From Bacteroidota bacterium (GTDB taxonomy: Bacteria; Bacteroidota; Bacteroidia; Chitinophagales; Saprospiraceae): 64,000 nucleotides of DNA. The notes below the pieces were generated by a model. The model did no database searches and was not told where the DNA came from. It saw only the letters and a list, made by a program, of their open reading frames with translations. Location: assembly GCA_018222965.1 (NCBI GenBank), contig JAAEZH010000013.1:61342-125341 (forward strand). Reading direction: 5' to 3'. Shown here in pieces: positions 8,056-17,575 of the stretch (positions within the stretch are counted from its first letter, which is position 1; each line of letters starts with the position of its first letter). Made by a program: the position numbers and the translations under genes.

Positions 8056-9249
8056 TTAGATCAACCAGCGAAAGCTGCGGATGCGATCACAAAGCACCGG
8101 CCGGAGCCGATCGGATGCCTGCATGATCATGGCACCATCGGTAGGGAATGGCAAAGAAGGATTGTCAACCAGGTCTTTCACCTCATTTGTCAAAGCTCTT
8201 TTATCTCCCCGATAGATGGCTGCGGCATTCTCGAAAACCACTTCTGCACCGATAGATTGAACATCGATCAGACTTTTGGTGCGGTTGTCGTAAAACTCCA
8301 GACTTCCCTCCACCATGGCAGCTTTGCTCTTGAATACTTCAATCACATCGGCGTGCACCATCTTTTTTACCGGAACTTTGATTTCATTCCCTAAAGAATC
8401 CAAAATCGGATTTCCATCGCGATCTTTTTTTACGCGGTAATGATCGATAATTTCTCTTTCAAGGTGGTACTCGCGTTCTTTGACAAACTCCGGCTGAAAC
8501 GCAATATGATCCAACTGAACCAGTACGGTAAAATCTACCGGCATATCAGCAGCCGGACTGCTGTGGTACCGCTTCCAGTTTTCATTCAGATCGTTGGTAG
8601 AAACTCGAAGGAGGTCTTCTGCAAATCGATCCGGCACGAACATATTAGAGCGATTTTCAAAAGCTATTGCAATATGCGTGATACCCAGGTCGCGTGCTTC
8701 AGCCCGGAGGTTTTGCAGGTTTTTATATTGTGGCTGATAATCAGCGGCATCCTGGAATGCGTAATAGGCGTATTGTGCAGCCTGCTTATCTCCTTTTCGA
8801 CCTTGCTCCAATAAGTTTACTCCCTTATTATAATAATAAGCTGTCGTGCGCTCTACGGCTTCCGGGCGGATTTTTCCAATCCGAACGAATTTAAAATCTG
8901 CTGTATAGCCATTTTCCGCGTATAGGGGCACTAAAGGATCAACAATAGACTGGCGACGATCGATACGGTCAATTTCCTGGAGAATGGAAGGCCATAGTGA
9001 TTCACGGCCATCGGCTTTCATATCTTCAATACGACGGAGACTTTCTGCATTGGCTTTCGCGAATGCAAATTCAAGCGCTTCAACGTCTTTTGATTTCTTG
9101 TTTTTCTTCCCGGCGAGTTTGTTTACGGCGCGTTCGATGGCGGCATCATAATCACCAGACTCAGCCAATTTAGCAGGACTTGCACAGGCAAAGAGTCCAA
9201 AGCTGAGGATTATTCCAAACAACAAGTGAAAATTTCGATGGGTGTACAT
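8056..9249 (-). CDS. Exported lipoprotein of unknown function
   Basis: A 397-residue protein with signal peptide MYTHRNFHLLFGIILSFGLF ending in the lipobox FACAS, so it is probably an outer-membrane or periplasmic lipoprotein. The mature start (PAKLAESGDYDAAIERAVNK) looks like one TPR-type helix pair; the rest is mixed charged helix, with IAIAFENRSNMFVPDRFAED in the middle and a long beta-rich second half. I do not recognise a named enzymatic domain; similar TPR-started lipoproteins are common in Bacteroidota. It is monocistronic by context: its own terminator lies downstream, and about 100 bases separate it from the CotH gene upstream. Confidence 0.85.
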   Translation of the reverse strand: MYTHRNFHLLFGIILSFGLFACASPAKLAESGDYDAAIERAVNKLAGKKNKKSKDVEALEFAFAKANAESLRRIEDMKADGRESLWPSILQEIDRIDRRQSIVDPLVPLYAENGYTADFKFVRIGKIRPEAVERTTAYYYNKGVNLLEQGRKGDKQAAQYAYYAFQDAADYQPQYKNLQNLRAEARDLGITHIAIAFENRSNMFVPDRFAEDLLRVSTNDLNENWKRYHSSPAADMPVDFTVLVQLDHIAFQPEFVKEREYHLEREIIDHYRVKKDRDGNPILDSLGNEIKVPVKKMVHADVIEVFKSKAAMVEGSLEFYDNRTKSLIDVQSIGAEVVFENAAAIYRGDKRALTNEVKDLVDNPSLPFPTDGAMIMQASDRLRPVLCDRIRSFRWLI

Positions 9250-9352
9250 GGCTCTCTGTTTTTCGAATTATCTATAACACGAAAATAGAGGCCAAAACGA
9301 TCCGAATCCACTAAGGATTGGTTAAGAAGTATTTTGGAAGTGTTAATCTCTT

Positions 9353-10933
9353 TTACTTAATCTTATGGAATTCATAAGACGCCCGCTTTGGAGACAAATT
9401 AGCCGATCTTTCCCCCTCTGCAATGATGTAATATTCAGTGCCTTCCTGATAGTTCAGCGTTTCGCCCCAGATATTATCATTGGCGAGTTCATCATTGTGA
9501 CTGCTGTCATCAAACATCTCAATGAAGGTAAAGGCATCCTCTGAATCAAAGCGATAAGCCAACCATACTTTTTCGGTATTTTCTACCACCGCATTGATGG
9601 CAACCGTAGGACCAAAAAGCGTATGTTTAACTTCCCCAATCTGCGGACCGCCATCTTTGATGGTGGGGTGATTTAGCAGGTATTCGGTACGTGCATCCAT
9701 GAGTTCGGTAATACCGATAATTTCGGCACGACCGGCCATAAAGGATTGTTCGTCATTTTGCAGGAAACCTTCGTAATCGTACAAGCGGTTAGGATCGTTT
9801 TGTACTTCTTCATCAATAGCTTCCTGAATCTCTTTGATCCGCTCTTTGTATTGACCTTCAGCAAAGTTTTCTTCCAGAATGGTTCTGATGTGCCCCAGGT
9901 ATATTTTACGATACAGGGAATTCCCCAGCAAATTAGTAATCAATGGCCTTTTCGGGTTGCGGGTTTTATAATGCAGAAACGGGCTGAGGGTCTGCAGCTC
10001 TTCATTAGACAATGACTTATTTGTACCTGCAAAACGGAAACCGCCAATTGACAGGTTCATATCCCAAAGGATCGGGGTAAATTGACCATTTGGCAACTGA
10101 TAGATATAATAATTGTGGGATAACCGCCCCGTGTAACTATCCAGATTAGCCATCACAGAATTAAACGCAAGCATCCATAAGGCATGGTCAACGATCAGGA
10201 TAGTATCCAGTGATTCGGGATCTTCATGGAGGGTTTTTGTAAGCTGCACTAATTCCGACCAACCCCGCTTGGATTTCAATTCATAGAGCCCCATATAACA
10301 ATTGGGGTTTTCGCCCAGATACATCAGTGAAGCTTTATCCCCTTCCGGGCAATGACTGCCTCTTTCAATATGCCATTCCGGATCGCATTTAATGAAAGTA
10401 CCTTTTTTGCTGTCAAAGTGATCTTTTAGGAATTTGTCATCTACAGACTGTGTATTGTTATACAAGCCCAGATATTCATCATTCACATAAACTTTGGCAA
10501 AATTAGCTTTGGAGACAGGCATGTATTTGCCGGCTATCTCATAGGATAAGACTTCCCGTAAATAGCTGGGATCGCGAAAAACATTGGAAAGCTTGATGGT
10601 TTCATAGCCGCCTTCATATCGTTGGTCCTTGTCGATATGGTTGGCTTCTATATTGAAGGGTAGTTTTACGGAACCGCTTTTTTTAACATTGAAGTAACTG
10701 CTATTCCCTTTATAGCGCACGCCAACTCCTGTATAGGGAGTCCCGTTTACGGTCATGTCGGCAGTGAGTCTTTTTTTGGTTCCTAATTCTTTGAGGGAAT
10801 CGAGGGCTTTCGCCCAATCGTCTCTTTCGAAAGTGATCCGGATCTCTACGATCTGGTCTTGTTCATACAGATCCTGCGCTTGCAGGCTGTTTGCGAATCC
10901 AAAAACACAAAGAACAGTAAGGATCCGGATCAT
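9353..10933 (-). CDS. Secreted CotH-family protein
   Basis: A 526-residue exported protein with signal peptide MIRILTVLCVFGFANSLQAQ. The CotH domain fills residues about 25-410: YEQDQIVEIRITFERDDWAK, GVGVRYKGNSSY, IKLSNVFRDPSYLREVLSYE, ANFAKVYVNDEYLGLYNNTQ and PILWDMNLSIGGFRF, where the acidic WDMN segment corresponds to the metal-binding part of the kinase-like fold. CotH proteins of spore-formers phosphorylate coat proteins and a eukaryotic-like kinase fold is established for the family; the substrate in Bacteroidota is unknown. It lies 24 bases after its paralogue (10958-12583) and the two are probably co-transcribed. The C-terminal 110 residues look like an Ig-like beta domain. Confidence 0.9.
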   Translation of the reverse strand: MIRILTVLCVFGFANSLQAQDLYEQDQIVEIRITFERDDWAKALDSLKELGTKKRLTADMTVNGTPYTGVGVRYKGNSSYFNVKKSGSVKLPFNIEANHIDKDQRYEGGYETIKLSNVFRDPSYLREVLSYEIAGKYMPVSKANFAKVYVNDEYLGLYNNTQSVDDKFLKDHFDSKKGTFIKCDPEWHIERGSHCPEGDKASLMYLGENPNCYMGLYELKSKRGWSELVQLTKTLHEDPESLDTILIVDHALWMLAFNSVMANLDSYTGRLSHNYYIYQLPNGQFTPILWDMNLSIGGFRFAGTNKSLSNEELQTLSPFLHYKTRNPKRPLITNLLGNSLYRKIYLGHIRTILEENFAEGQYKERIKEIQEAIDEEVQNDPNRLYDYEGFLQNDEQSFMAGRAEIIGITELMDARTEYLLNHPTIKDGGPQIGEVKHTLFGPTVAINAVVENTEKVWLAYRFDSEDAFTFIEMFDDSSHNDELANDNIWGETLNYQEGTEYYIIAEGERSANLSPKRASYEFHKIK

Positions 10934-10957
10934 GGTTTGAATGTGTCTGATAAGCTT

Positions 10958-12583
10958 CTATTTGTTTAATTCTTCCAGACTGGCCTCGTGGAGCTCCCAC
11001 ATATATTTTTCGGGGGAATAACTCATCATGGAGGCATTTTCTGCAAGAATATAGTATTCCAGTTCAGATTGTCCTCTTTGAGGAACGATGGTTACGCCAT
11101 AAACATTATCTCCGGCTTCACCATCATTGCTATTTCCATCATCTTTCATCATTGCCTGGCGGAATTCTTCGCCTTCGCCAAAGCGATACATCAGGTAGAC
11201 TCGCTTGGGATATTTCTCCACCTTAGCCTGTACCATAAAGGTTTCAATGCGGGAAGAAGAAAACTGCTGGCGACCCAATACTTTCGTATCCACAATCTCT
11301 GATGGGAAAACAGCAATTTCCTTGTGCTTTTTCAGGAAGCTGGCGCGCTTTTCCATCAATTCACCAATGCCTGGAATTTTACTGCGTTCCCCAATAGTAG
11401 TGGTGAGCGCAGCCTGAAATTCGTCGTAGGTATAGAACTTACTTTGATCGTTGATCACCTCCACCTGAATCATACGCTGTAGTTCCTTGGCTCGTTCGAG
11501 GTACTGACCCTCTACGAAATGGTCGTACAGAATGGTACGCAAATGCGAGAGATAGGTTTTTTTATACGATTCATTTTCCAGCAATTTGCTGATCAATGGC
11601 TTAGTCGGATTAGACACGTGCAGGAGCGGATCGAGTTCCTGCAATTGTTTGAGTCGGAGATCAGATCCGGATCCGGTATTCTTAAAGCTGCCAAAACTGA
11701 GGTTCATATCCCAAACAATGGGATGAAACACCCCATTGCCATCCTGATACAAATAATAATTATCAGAATGCTGGCCAGAGTAAGAACTAAGTGAAACCAG
11801 CACATTATTAAAAGCCAGCATCCACAGGGACTCATCGACATCAAGAACAGTTTCAATCTTGCCAGGCTCTTCATTAAGCACTTTGGTCAGATTAATAAGT
11901 TCACTCCAACTTCCTTCTGCTTTGTTTTCCCAGTTATAGAGGTAACAATTCACATCGGATTCGTAAGCCAGACTGCCAAAGATGTTTTGAAGGCAAGACT
12001 CCGGATAGTTGGTATACTGGTCATATCCTTTAGCCTTAAACAGATCCCCGTCGGAAGAACCGTAGTGCTCATCCAGGAATGCATCCGAAACCGCTTCTAC
12101 ATTAACCAGGAGCGCATAGGGATTTCCATTGACGGTTACCTTGGCATAATTAGCCTGAGGAGCCGGCATGTAGTTGCGCGCAATTTCATAGGATAAAACT
12201 TCCCGTAACATGCTTGGGTCACGCAGAGAGTTTGACAGTTTTATTGTTTTATGTCCATCAATATTCTGTCCCTTATTAATGTGGTTCAGCTTGATGTGTA
12301 ATCCGTTTCGTTTGCCTTCCGGCTGAAAGGATTTGCTTCCGCGAAAGCGCACTCCACAGTATTCGTATTCTACCCCGTTGATACTGACATCTGCTAAAAG
12401 CAGTCCATTTCCGTTTACCCGAAGCGAGTCCAGCAGGTATTGCCAGTTGCTTTGGGCAAATCGGATGTCGATCTCCTGAATTTTGTCGGTGTTATAAAAA
12501 TCGCCGGAAGCGTCAGATTGGGCGTATAGGCCGGTGAGTGAGTTCAAGCAGAAAAGTGCAAAGATCAGTAGCGCTCTCTTCAT
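10958..12583 (-). CDS. Secreted CotH-family protein (paralogue)
   Basis: A 541-residue exported paralogue of the downstream gene, with signal peptide MKRALLIFALFCLNSLTGLY. The same blocks occur in order: DKIQEIDIRFAQSNWQYLLD, VRFRGSKSF, IKLSNSLRDPSMLREVLSYE, ANYAKVTVNGNPYALLVNVE, LWMLAFNNVLVSLSSYSGQH and PIVWDMNLSFGSF. The final 110 residues again form a beta-rich domain (YLMYRFGEGEEFR, YYILAENASM). It is the first gene of a two-gene unit with 9353-10933, probably from a tandem duplication that has since diverged. The kinase-like role is inferred from the family. Confidence 0.9.
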   Translation of the reverse strand: MKRALLIFALFCLNSLTGLYAQSDASGDFYNTDKIQEIDIRFAQSNWQYLLDSLRVNGNGLLLADVSINGVEYEYCGVRFRGSKSFQPEGKRNGLHIKLNHINKGQNIDGHKTIKLSNSLRDPSMLREVLSYEIARNYMPAPQANYAKVTVNGNPYALLVNVEAVSDAFLDEHYGSSDGDLFKAKGYDQYTNYPESCLQNIFGSLAYESDVNCYLYNWENKAEGSWSELINLTKVLNEEPGKIETVLDVDESLWMLAFNNVLVSLSSYSGQHSDNYYLYQDGNGVFHPIVWDMNLSFGSFKNTGSGSDLRLKQLQELDPLLHVSNPTKPLISKLLENESYKKTYLSHLRTILYDHFVEGQYLERAKELQRMIQVEVINDQSKFYTYDEFQAALTTTIGERSKIPGIGELMEKRASFLKKHKEIAVFPSEIVDTKVLGRQQFSSSRIETFMVQAKVEKYPKRVYLMYRFGEGEEFRQAMMKDDGNSNDGEAGDNVYGVTIVPQRGQSELEYYILAENASMMSYSPEKYMWELHEASLEELNK

Positions 12584-12768
12584 TGTGATGATTCAATTAG
12601 GTATTTGAAGCAAGGCACGGATTATCGCCACTCTTCCCCTTCGGAAAAATTCGGCGAAAGCCGGTCACACTCTTTGTGCAAACCGGAATGAATCCAAACC
12701 GCACTCATTTGAGTATTTAAGACTTGCAATAATAATAAATAAACCCAATATCCTCGCTTTATTCTCTC
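12584..12768. other. Intergenic region upstream of the CotH pair
   Basis: These 185 bases carry an intergenic copy of the TTCGGCGAAAGCC motif (12650-12662) and presumably the promoter of the CotH pair. No open reading frame or structured RNA is apparent. Confidence 0.6.
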
Positions 12769-13545
12769 TCAAGTCGTCTCGAATCCAAGCATTTTTAATT
12801 GCCTGTTGAGAAGTGGAATCCATTCATTCAGGTATTCCTCAAAGGCTGCAGGGGATTCCGGAGGGCTCAAAAACCAATTTAAAGCCTTAAACATCATGGG
12901 TTCGAGCTCAGGCAGATACAGCTTTACAGCCTCAAAGCAAAAATATAAATCCGGACTGTAGGGACTGCCTTTTACAATCGAGAGCTCCATTCCGATTCGT
13001 AAAAGGAGTTTGCAAAGTGATCGTATGTTAGCGGGATTTTGCTGATTTTGTCTAAAGGCGACAATATCAGCATCCAACCAACGGTATTGAAAACAGCAGT
13101 CAGGACCTGGCAAAAAAGGAGCAATCTCATTTGCGAGTTCTGTACCAGCCAATAATCTTCCATGCACTTTTACCTGAAATGCAAGCGCGGGATATTCCTT
13201 GAAAAGATTTGGAGAAAAGGTAGTAACAGGTGATTCCCATCCATGCACAAATGGAAAGTTCTTTTGCAATTCGGACCAGTCAAAAGAAGGATCTGTCCAT
13301 CGGTATTCGCCTTCTTTAACAAAGGCAAAAAAGTCCAGATCAGAAATATCAGGCACTGCCAAATTTCTGGCTGCGCTTCCGCGAATGTATAAGCTATGCA
13401 GTTGATCGCCCCACTGATTTCGAATAAAAGCACTACCTGCCAGGATTGCTTCTTCCCAGGGCATATCGGCCCGATCAGTACAATCATTGATAAGAAATCC
13501 CTCAGAATCGGTATCCAGATACCGCCCTATGGGGTTGATTTTCAT
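12769..13545 (-). CDS. Nucleotidyltransferase-fold domain protein
   Basis: A 258-residue cytosolic protein. Near residues 53-75 it has IRGSAARNLAVPDISDLDFF, the Gly-Ser followed about a dozen residues later by Asp-x-Asp that marks the polymerase-beta/aminoglycoside-nucleotidyltransferase fold; the acidic pair binds Mg and nucleotide. The remaining helical domain (VAFRQNQQNPANIRSLCKLL) resembles the C-terminal helices of stand-alone nucleotidyltransferases. The substrate is unknown; nothing specific for drug modification is visible and it should not be called a resistance gene. Its start overlaps the stop of the small membrane protein gene upstream by one base (TAATG). Confidence 0.75.
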   Translation of the reverse strand: MKINPIGRYLDTDSEGFLINDCTDRADMPWEEAILAGSAFIRNQWGDQLHSLYIRGSAARNLAVPDISDLDFFAFVKEGEYRWTDPSFDWSELQKNFPFVHGWESPVTTFSPNLFKEYPALAFQVKVHGRLLAGTELANEIAPFLPGPDCCFQYRWLDADIVAFRQNQQNPANIRSLCKLLLRIGMELSIVKGSPYSPDLYFCFEAVKLYLPELEPMMFKALNWFLSPPESPAAFEEYLNEWIPLLNRQLKMLGFETT

Positions 13546-13769
13546 TATTTGAAGGCTTCCATAATCCGGAGAGCGATATTGACGATCATAATAGCAGAGA
13601 GTGCTAAAGCCAGGATGCGCAGTATACGGCCGTTTTCGGTTCGGAAAGCTTCGGCGCGTTGCCGGGATTTTTCATCCTTAAACCTGATCTTTCCGATTGC
13701 AAAAAGATATACATAAATACCAATAGCCAGAAAAAGGACTTCAAACAGAATGCCGGCAATATTAATCAT
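13545..13769 (-). CDS. Small two-helix membrane protein
   Basis: A 74-residue protein with two predicted membrane helices, residues about 4-25 (IAGILFEVLFLAIGIYVYLF) and 50-68 (ILRILALALSAIMIVNIALR), joined by a charged loop (RFKDEKSRQRAEAFRTENGR). No characterised family recognised. The stop overlaps the next start (TAATG), so it is translated together with the nucleotidyltransferase-like gene. The upstream asparaginase-like gene ends 16 bases before it. Confidence 0.75.
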   Translation of the reverse strand: MINIAGILFEVLFLAIGIYVYLFAIGKIRFKDEKSRQRAEAFRTENGRILRILALALSAIMIVNIALRIMEAFK

Positions 13770-13785
13770 GGCAAAGATTTAAATG

Positions 13786-14283
13786 CTAGTCGTTGTGCAG
13801 TTCTTCAAAATATCCGGTTCGGGTATTTTTGCGCACCTGATCCCAATGAAAGTATCGTCCATTCATGGAAACATAAACACCGGGAGGCAGGGTTTGTACG
13901 AAGGCCAATGCGCTTCCCAGATTAAAAAATCCATCGGAAGATGTACCAAAAGCATAGGGAATCATGGCTCCGGTAAGGACGATGGTTTTATGCTCAATCT
14001 TTTCACTTGCTAAATAAGCTGCCGTTTCCACCACTTTATCCGTCCCGTGAGTTATCAGTATTTGGCTACTCTCCGTTCGGCGGCAATTGTGTGCGATGAT
14101 TTCCCGATCGGCATCGGTCATTTCCAGGCTGTCAACCATCATCAATGTTTTGGTATTGATCTGCAAGGTACATCGTCCTCGCTCGAGCATTTTGGGAATG
14201 TGGGTATCCTCAAAAAACAAACCTCCGGAGAGATAATTGTATTCCTTGTCAAAGGTGCCTCCTGTTACAAAAACCTGGATCAT
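13786..14283 (-). CDS. One-domain asparaginase-family protein
   Basis: A 165-residue protein corresponding to only the N-terminal domain of L-asparaginases. It keeps the first catalytic threonine motif VTGGTFD near residue 9 and the second, ITHGTDKVVETAAYLA, near residue 80, then VLTGAMIPY. The C-terminal domain that completes the usual 330-residue enzyme, and contributes to the dimeric active site, is absent. Because the frame is clean and the ending (WDQVRKNTRTGYFEEL) is not ragged, I read it as one of the naturally short asparaginase-like proteins, not a truncation. Activity is unproven. It sits 26 bases downstream of the zinc-ribbon gene. Confidence 0.8.
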   Translation of the reverse strand: MIQVFVTGGTFDKEYNYLSGGLFFEDTHIPKMLERGRCTLQINTKTLMMVDSLEMTDADREIIAHNCRRTESSQILITHGTDKVVETAAYLASEKIEHKTIVLTGAMIPYAFGTSSDGFFNLGSALAFVQTLPPGVYVSMNGRYFHWDQVRKNTRTGYFEELHND

Positions 14284-14309
14284 AGGTGGATTGCAGTTTG
14301 ATTATGTAA

Positions 14310-15422
14310 CTACCTGAAAACGCCACTTTCCCGCAGCCAGACAACCCCGGCAATAAACAGGACAAATGCGAACACAAGTATAGCAATTTTTATCCACGAG
14401 ATCGGTTTTTGGCCATTAACCTTTCCGGTCTGGCCATTGATCAGAAAGCGGAAACTTTTGCCATTGTAATTATACGAGCAGATCCAGAGAGGCAGGATGA
14501 TATGTTTAAAGGTTTGGTCGGATTTATTGCTGTGCACTTTCAGGTTTCGCTGGGTATCTCCGCCCAGTTGTGCAGAGCACATATTGCGGATCCGGTCATC
14601 CATAATCGAATCTGCTACCTGATACCCTTTATCGACCTCGAGTTTATACACTTCAGATTCCCATCCCAACATCAGTCGGGCATCAAAATTGACCAGTTCA
14701 TCCAACTTATAAGGCATCACTTTTTGTACTTCTCGTTGTTCCAAACCGCCCGAAGCAACGACCAGGACATCATCAAAAAAGTGGTTCAGATTGCCGGATC
14801 GATAGACCCAGCGGGTTTTTCGTACTTGCTGGGTCTGCATTTTGCCATTGACCCGCAGGGTTTTGGTTTCGTAATAGTAGAAGCCAGCTTCTCCCTGCCA
14901 GTCACTTACCGTTTGAGCATCGTAGGTCCAGAAAGGGATATAGATTCCATGCAGCCCATCCAGTTTAGCCAGTTTCTTTAAGGAATTTGGATGAAACCAG
15001 CCTCTGGAAATCCATTCGACAAACTGCTTTTCGGCTTCATCCCGGGAGATGTAAAAAGGCACAATGCCAATGGGCTGGATGTAATTGTGTTGGTAAGCTT
15101 CCAGATTGACATTGGAGGAACCGCAAAAGCCGCAATTGACTTTCACTTTGTCGTGTTCCACCATAAACTTGGCTCCGCAGTTGTTGCAGTCAAAAACCTT
15201 TTTACCGATCTCCTCCGGAACAAAATCAACGACCTTATTGGCGGCTTCCGACAGGTTTTGCTCAACGATTTTATCGTTGGCATTATTTACAGATTCAGCA
15301 TATCCGCAATGTTGACATTTTAGGCTTCTGCCTTTTGCTGTATACAACAATTGGCTTCCACAAGACGGACAGGGAACCCGGACAATATCCTCGAGGAATT
15401 GTTCTTCCTTTTGTATTTCCAC
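14310..15422 (-). CDS. Zinc-ribbon membrane protein (YdjG-like)
   Basis: A 370-residue protein with two zinc ribbons at the N-terminus: CPSCGSQLLYTAKGRSLKCQ followed by CGY (residues about 18-42), and CNNCGAKFMVEHDKVKVNCG followed by FCG (about 77-99). A beta-rich middle (GIYIPFWTYDAQTVSDWQGE) follows, and one hydrophobic helix at the very end (IKIAILVFAFVLFIAGVVWL). This layout resembles Bacillus YdjG, a TFIIB-type zinc-ribbon protein that works with PspA at the membrane. The SPFH and coiled-coil genes lie immediately upstream on the same strand, which strengthens that reading. The biochemical role is not established here. Confidence 0.8.
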   Translation of the reverse strand: MEIQKEEQFLEDIVRVPCPSCGSQLLYTAKGRSLKCQHCGYAESVNNANDKIVEQNLSEAANKVVDFVPEEIGKKVFDCNNCGAKFMVEHDKVKVNCGFCGSSNVNLEAYQHNYIQPIGIVPFYISRDEAEKQFVEWISRGWFHPNSLKKLAKLDGLHGIYIPFWTYDAQTVSDWQGEAGFYYYETKTLRVNGKMQTQQVRKTRWVYRSGNLNHFFDDVLVVASGGLEQREVQKVMPYKLDELVNFDARLMLGWESEVYKLEVDKGYQVADSIMDDRIRNMCSAQLGGDTQRNLKVHSNKSDQTFKHIILPLWICSYNYNGKSFRFLINGQTGKVNGQKPISWIKIAILVFAFVLFIAGVVWLRESGVFR

Positions 15423-15463
15423 GAATGCAGGCGGTTAGTTTAAGAATAGCGATTAACGATTAA

Positions 15464-16465
15464 CTATAGTCGTTCCAGCAATTCTTTCTTCTTGGCCTCA
15501 AATTCTTCGTCTGTCAAAATACCCGATTCTTTCAGGCCTCCCAATTCCTTCAGTGTAGAAAGAATCTCTTCTCGGGTTTGAGCTTTGCTGTTTTGTGGTT
15601 GCTGCTCTCCGCCCCCTTTTTGATTCATCATCATTTGGGCCATACCAAAGCCCATGCCCATTCCGATTCCTTCTCCGGCACCTCCGCCGGGGTTTTCGGC
15701 AGCTTTTTCAATGGCATTGGCTTGTTGGAAATTGGTAAACTTCTTCATGTCGTCTACCATATTCATGTTGGTCATCTTGTCGTAAAACTCCTCTACTTCC
15801 TTTGGCAGGGAAGTACTGGAGATCTGGAATTTAACCAACTCAATGCCATAGCGTTCGAGATCTTGTTGGAGTACAGGCAGGATGTTGTCTCCCAGTTCTG
15901 TGTATTTCCCAACCAGATCCATAACCGAAATGGATGATTCAACGAGGACTTCAGAGAATTTTGGTGATACCAGATCGCGCAGTGTCTCCTCGATTTCGTG
16001 GATCCGAAGAACACCGGCTGTGCCGGCAAACTCTTTCAGGAAAGCCTTAGGGTCTTTGATTTTAACAGAGTAAACACCAAAGGCTTTGACCCGCACTTGT
16101 TTAAATTCCGGATCCCGCATAATCACAGGATTGGGCGTCCCCCATTTCAGGTCGGGAAATACCCGGGTACTGAGGAAATACACATCCGCTTTAAAGGGAG
16201 ATTTGAAACCTTTGTCCCAGTTTCTCAATGTCGTAAGGACCGGCATGTTTTGAGTATCCAACTCAAACATTCCCGGCTCGAAAACATCTGCGATACGCCC
16301 TTCATCCAGAAAAACGGCTGTTTGGCTTTCGCGAACGGTTAACTTGGCTCCGTATTTAATATTGGCGTCTTTATCCGGGAATTTCCACAGTACCGTATCG
16401 CGGTCCTGTTCTACCCAGTCAATAACTTCAATAAATTCACCTTTAATAAAATCAAATAAGCCCAT
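15464..16465 (-). CDS. SPFH-domain protein with C-terminal SHOCT domain (YdjI-like)
   Basis: A 333-residue membrane-associated scaffold protein. The start MGLFDFIKGEFIEVIDWVEQ and the SPFH core (residues about 40-240, with FGVYSVKIKDPKAFLKEFAG) match the YdjI/virion-core-like SPFH group, which lacks a hydrophobic anchor. A glycine- and methionine-rich linker (GAGEGIGMGMGFGMAQMMM) leads to a SHOCT domain at residues 305-333 (GGLKESGILTDEEFEAKKKE). SPFH proteins form large membrane microdomain assemblies; SHOCT is an oligomerisation module. It lies between the zinc-ribbon gene (41 bases downstream) and the coiled-coil membrane protein (53 bases upstream), all in one direction. Confidence 0.9.
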   Translation of the reverse strand: MGLFDFIKGEFIEVIDWVEQDRDTVLWKFPDKDANIKYGAKLTVRESQTAVFLDEGRIADVFEPGMFELDTQNMPVLTTLRNWDKGFKSPFKADVYFLSTRVFPDLKWGTPNPVIMRDPEFKQVRVKAFGVYSVKIKDPKAFLKEFAGTAGVLRIHEIEETLRDLVSPKFSEVLVESSISVMDLVGKYTELGDNILPVLQQDLERYGIELVKFQISSTSLPKEVEEFYDKMTNMNMVDDMKKFTNFQQANAIEKAAENPGGGAGEGIGMGMGFGMAQMMMNQKGGGEQQPQNSKAQTREEILSTLKELGGLKESGILTDEEFEAKKKELLERL

Positions 16466-16518
16466 ATCGGTTTTAGCTTTTTGTTATTTAATTGGATTTG
16501 GGGTATTAGGCCAACAGA

Positions 16519-17538
16519 CTACTCAAACAGATTGTCGTAAGAATTGCTGCCGCTTCGTTCCTGCTTCTGCGCGCGGGCTCCCTGATCATTGAGATCCAGC
16601 GTTTCGGTAGAACGATTGTCTCCCAAAAGCAGAATATTGCTTTTCTGTTCGTACTCTTCGAGCATCTTCAATCCTTCTTCTTCGAAAATTCCGTTTTGCA
16701 GGTCGATAGAATCCATAAAGCTGCTGGACATTTCCATAAAGCGCTCCATCTCTCCTACTTTGTTGGCGAGATCATCGGCAATATGTTCCAGGGCAGCATC
16801 AAACATGGCACGCTTATCCGGATCACCGGAGATAACGCTCATTGCCGAACGCATGGCTGAATGTGACGCACGGATCGCTTTGCGTTCCTGCTCTTTCAGG
16901 CGTACCTGATCTTCGGTATCTTCCAACAGGATCTCCGAGTTCTGGTACATTTTCTCCAGGATTCGCGTAAGCACAGAAATCTTTTGATTCAGGTTGGCAT
17001 ACTTCTCATTGCTGTCCCGCAGGCGGGCCGCTTTCCGAGTAGACAACAATACCTGGCTGTCATTGCCCTTGCGTTGCGCCGCACTGGCCAGCTTCATGTT
17101 TTGTTCTATCTCCCGCTGGTTTTCTTCCATCAGGGTGTCAAGCTTGCGTTTCTGGCCGCGGAGAGCTCCGATTTGCTTACTCATTTTACGCAAGTTGCCA
17201 CGTAGGTCGTCGACGTAAGACTTGAGAATACCGATCGGGTCAATCTGTACAAAGATGCCTGTCATCCAGCGCATCACACTTTTATACATGTACCAGACGA
17301 GATTTCTGGCCTTTGGATCAAGCACAACGTAAACCAGAGCTGCGAGTGCAACAAGCATTACACTGAGCCAGAGAACATTTTGCATCAATCCAATCAATAC
17401 ACCACCATAGGTGTAAAGCAGGAACCCGCCTCCCAGGATCAAACCACCCAGAAATATAGCTCCGGTTAAACCTTCCGGTCTTTTCCAGAAGGATTTTTTA
17501 GCGAACTCCGTGTTTTCAAAAGGAGATTGATTTGCCAT
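16519..17538 (-). CDS. Membrane-anchored coiled-coil protein
   Basis: A 339-residue protein with two hydrophobic segments near residues 25-50 (GAIFLGGLILGGGFLLYTYG) and 50-72 (LMQNVLWLSVMLVALAALVY), then a long helical, coiled-coil part from about residue 110 (KSYVDDLRGNLRKMSKQIGA) to 300. The coiled coil resembles PspA/IM30-type helices in composition and in the segment MRSAMSVISGDPDKRAMFDA. I infer a membrane-stress scaffold that works with the neighbouring SPFH and zinc-ribbon proteins. No enzymatic motif is seen. It starts 37 bases after the 183-residue gene. Confidence 0.75.
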   Translation of the reverse strand: MANQSPFENTEFAKKSFWKRPEGLTGAIFLGGLILGGGFLLYTYGGVLIGLMQNVLWLSVMLVALAALVYVVLDPKARNLVWYMYKSVMRWMTGIFVQIDPIGILKSYVDDLRGNLRKMSKQIGALRGQKRKLDTLMEENQREIEQNMKLASAAQRKGNDSQVLLSTRKAARLRDSNEKYANLNQKISVLTRILEKMYQNSEILLEDTEDQVRLKEQERKAIRASHSAMRSAMSVISGDPDKRAMFDAALEHIADDLANKVGEMERFMEMSSSFMDSIDLQNGIFEEEGLKMLEEYEQKSNILLLGDNRSTETLDLNDQGARAQKQERSGSNSYDNLFE

Positions 17539-17575
17539 TTATCGTGTGTTTTCGTTTTTTACTTAAGTTGTTATC

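Noticed and set aside
12769..13545. Aminoglycoside resistance gene
   Set aside because: Only the generic nucleotidyltransferase fold motif is seen; nothing ties it to drug modification.
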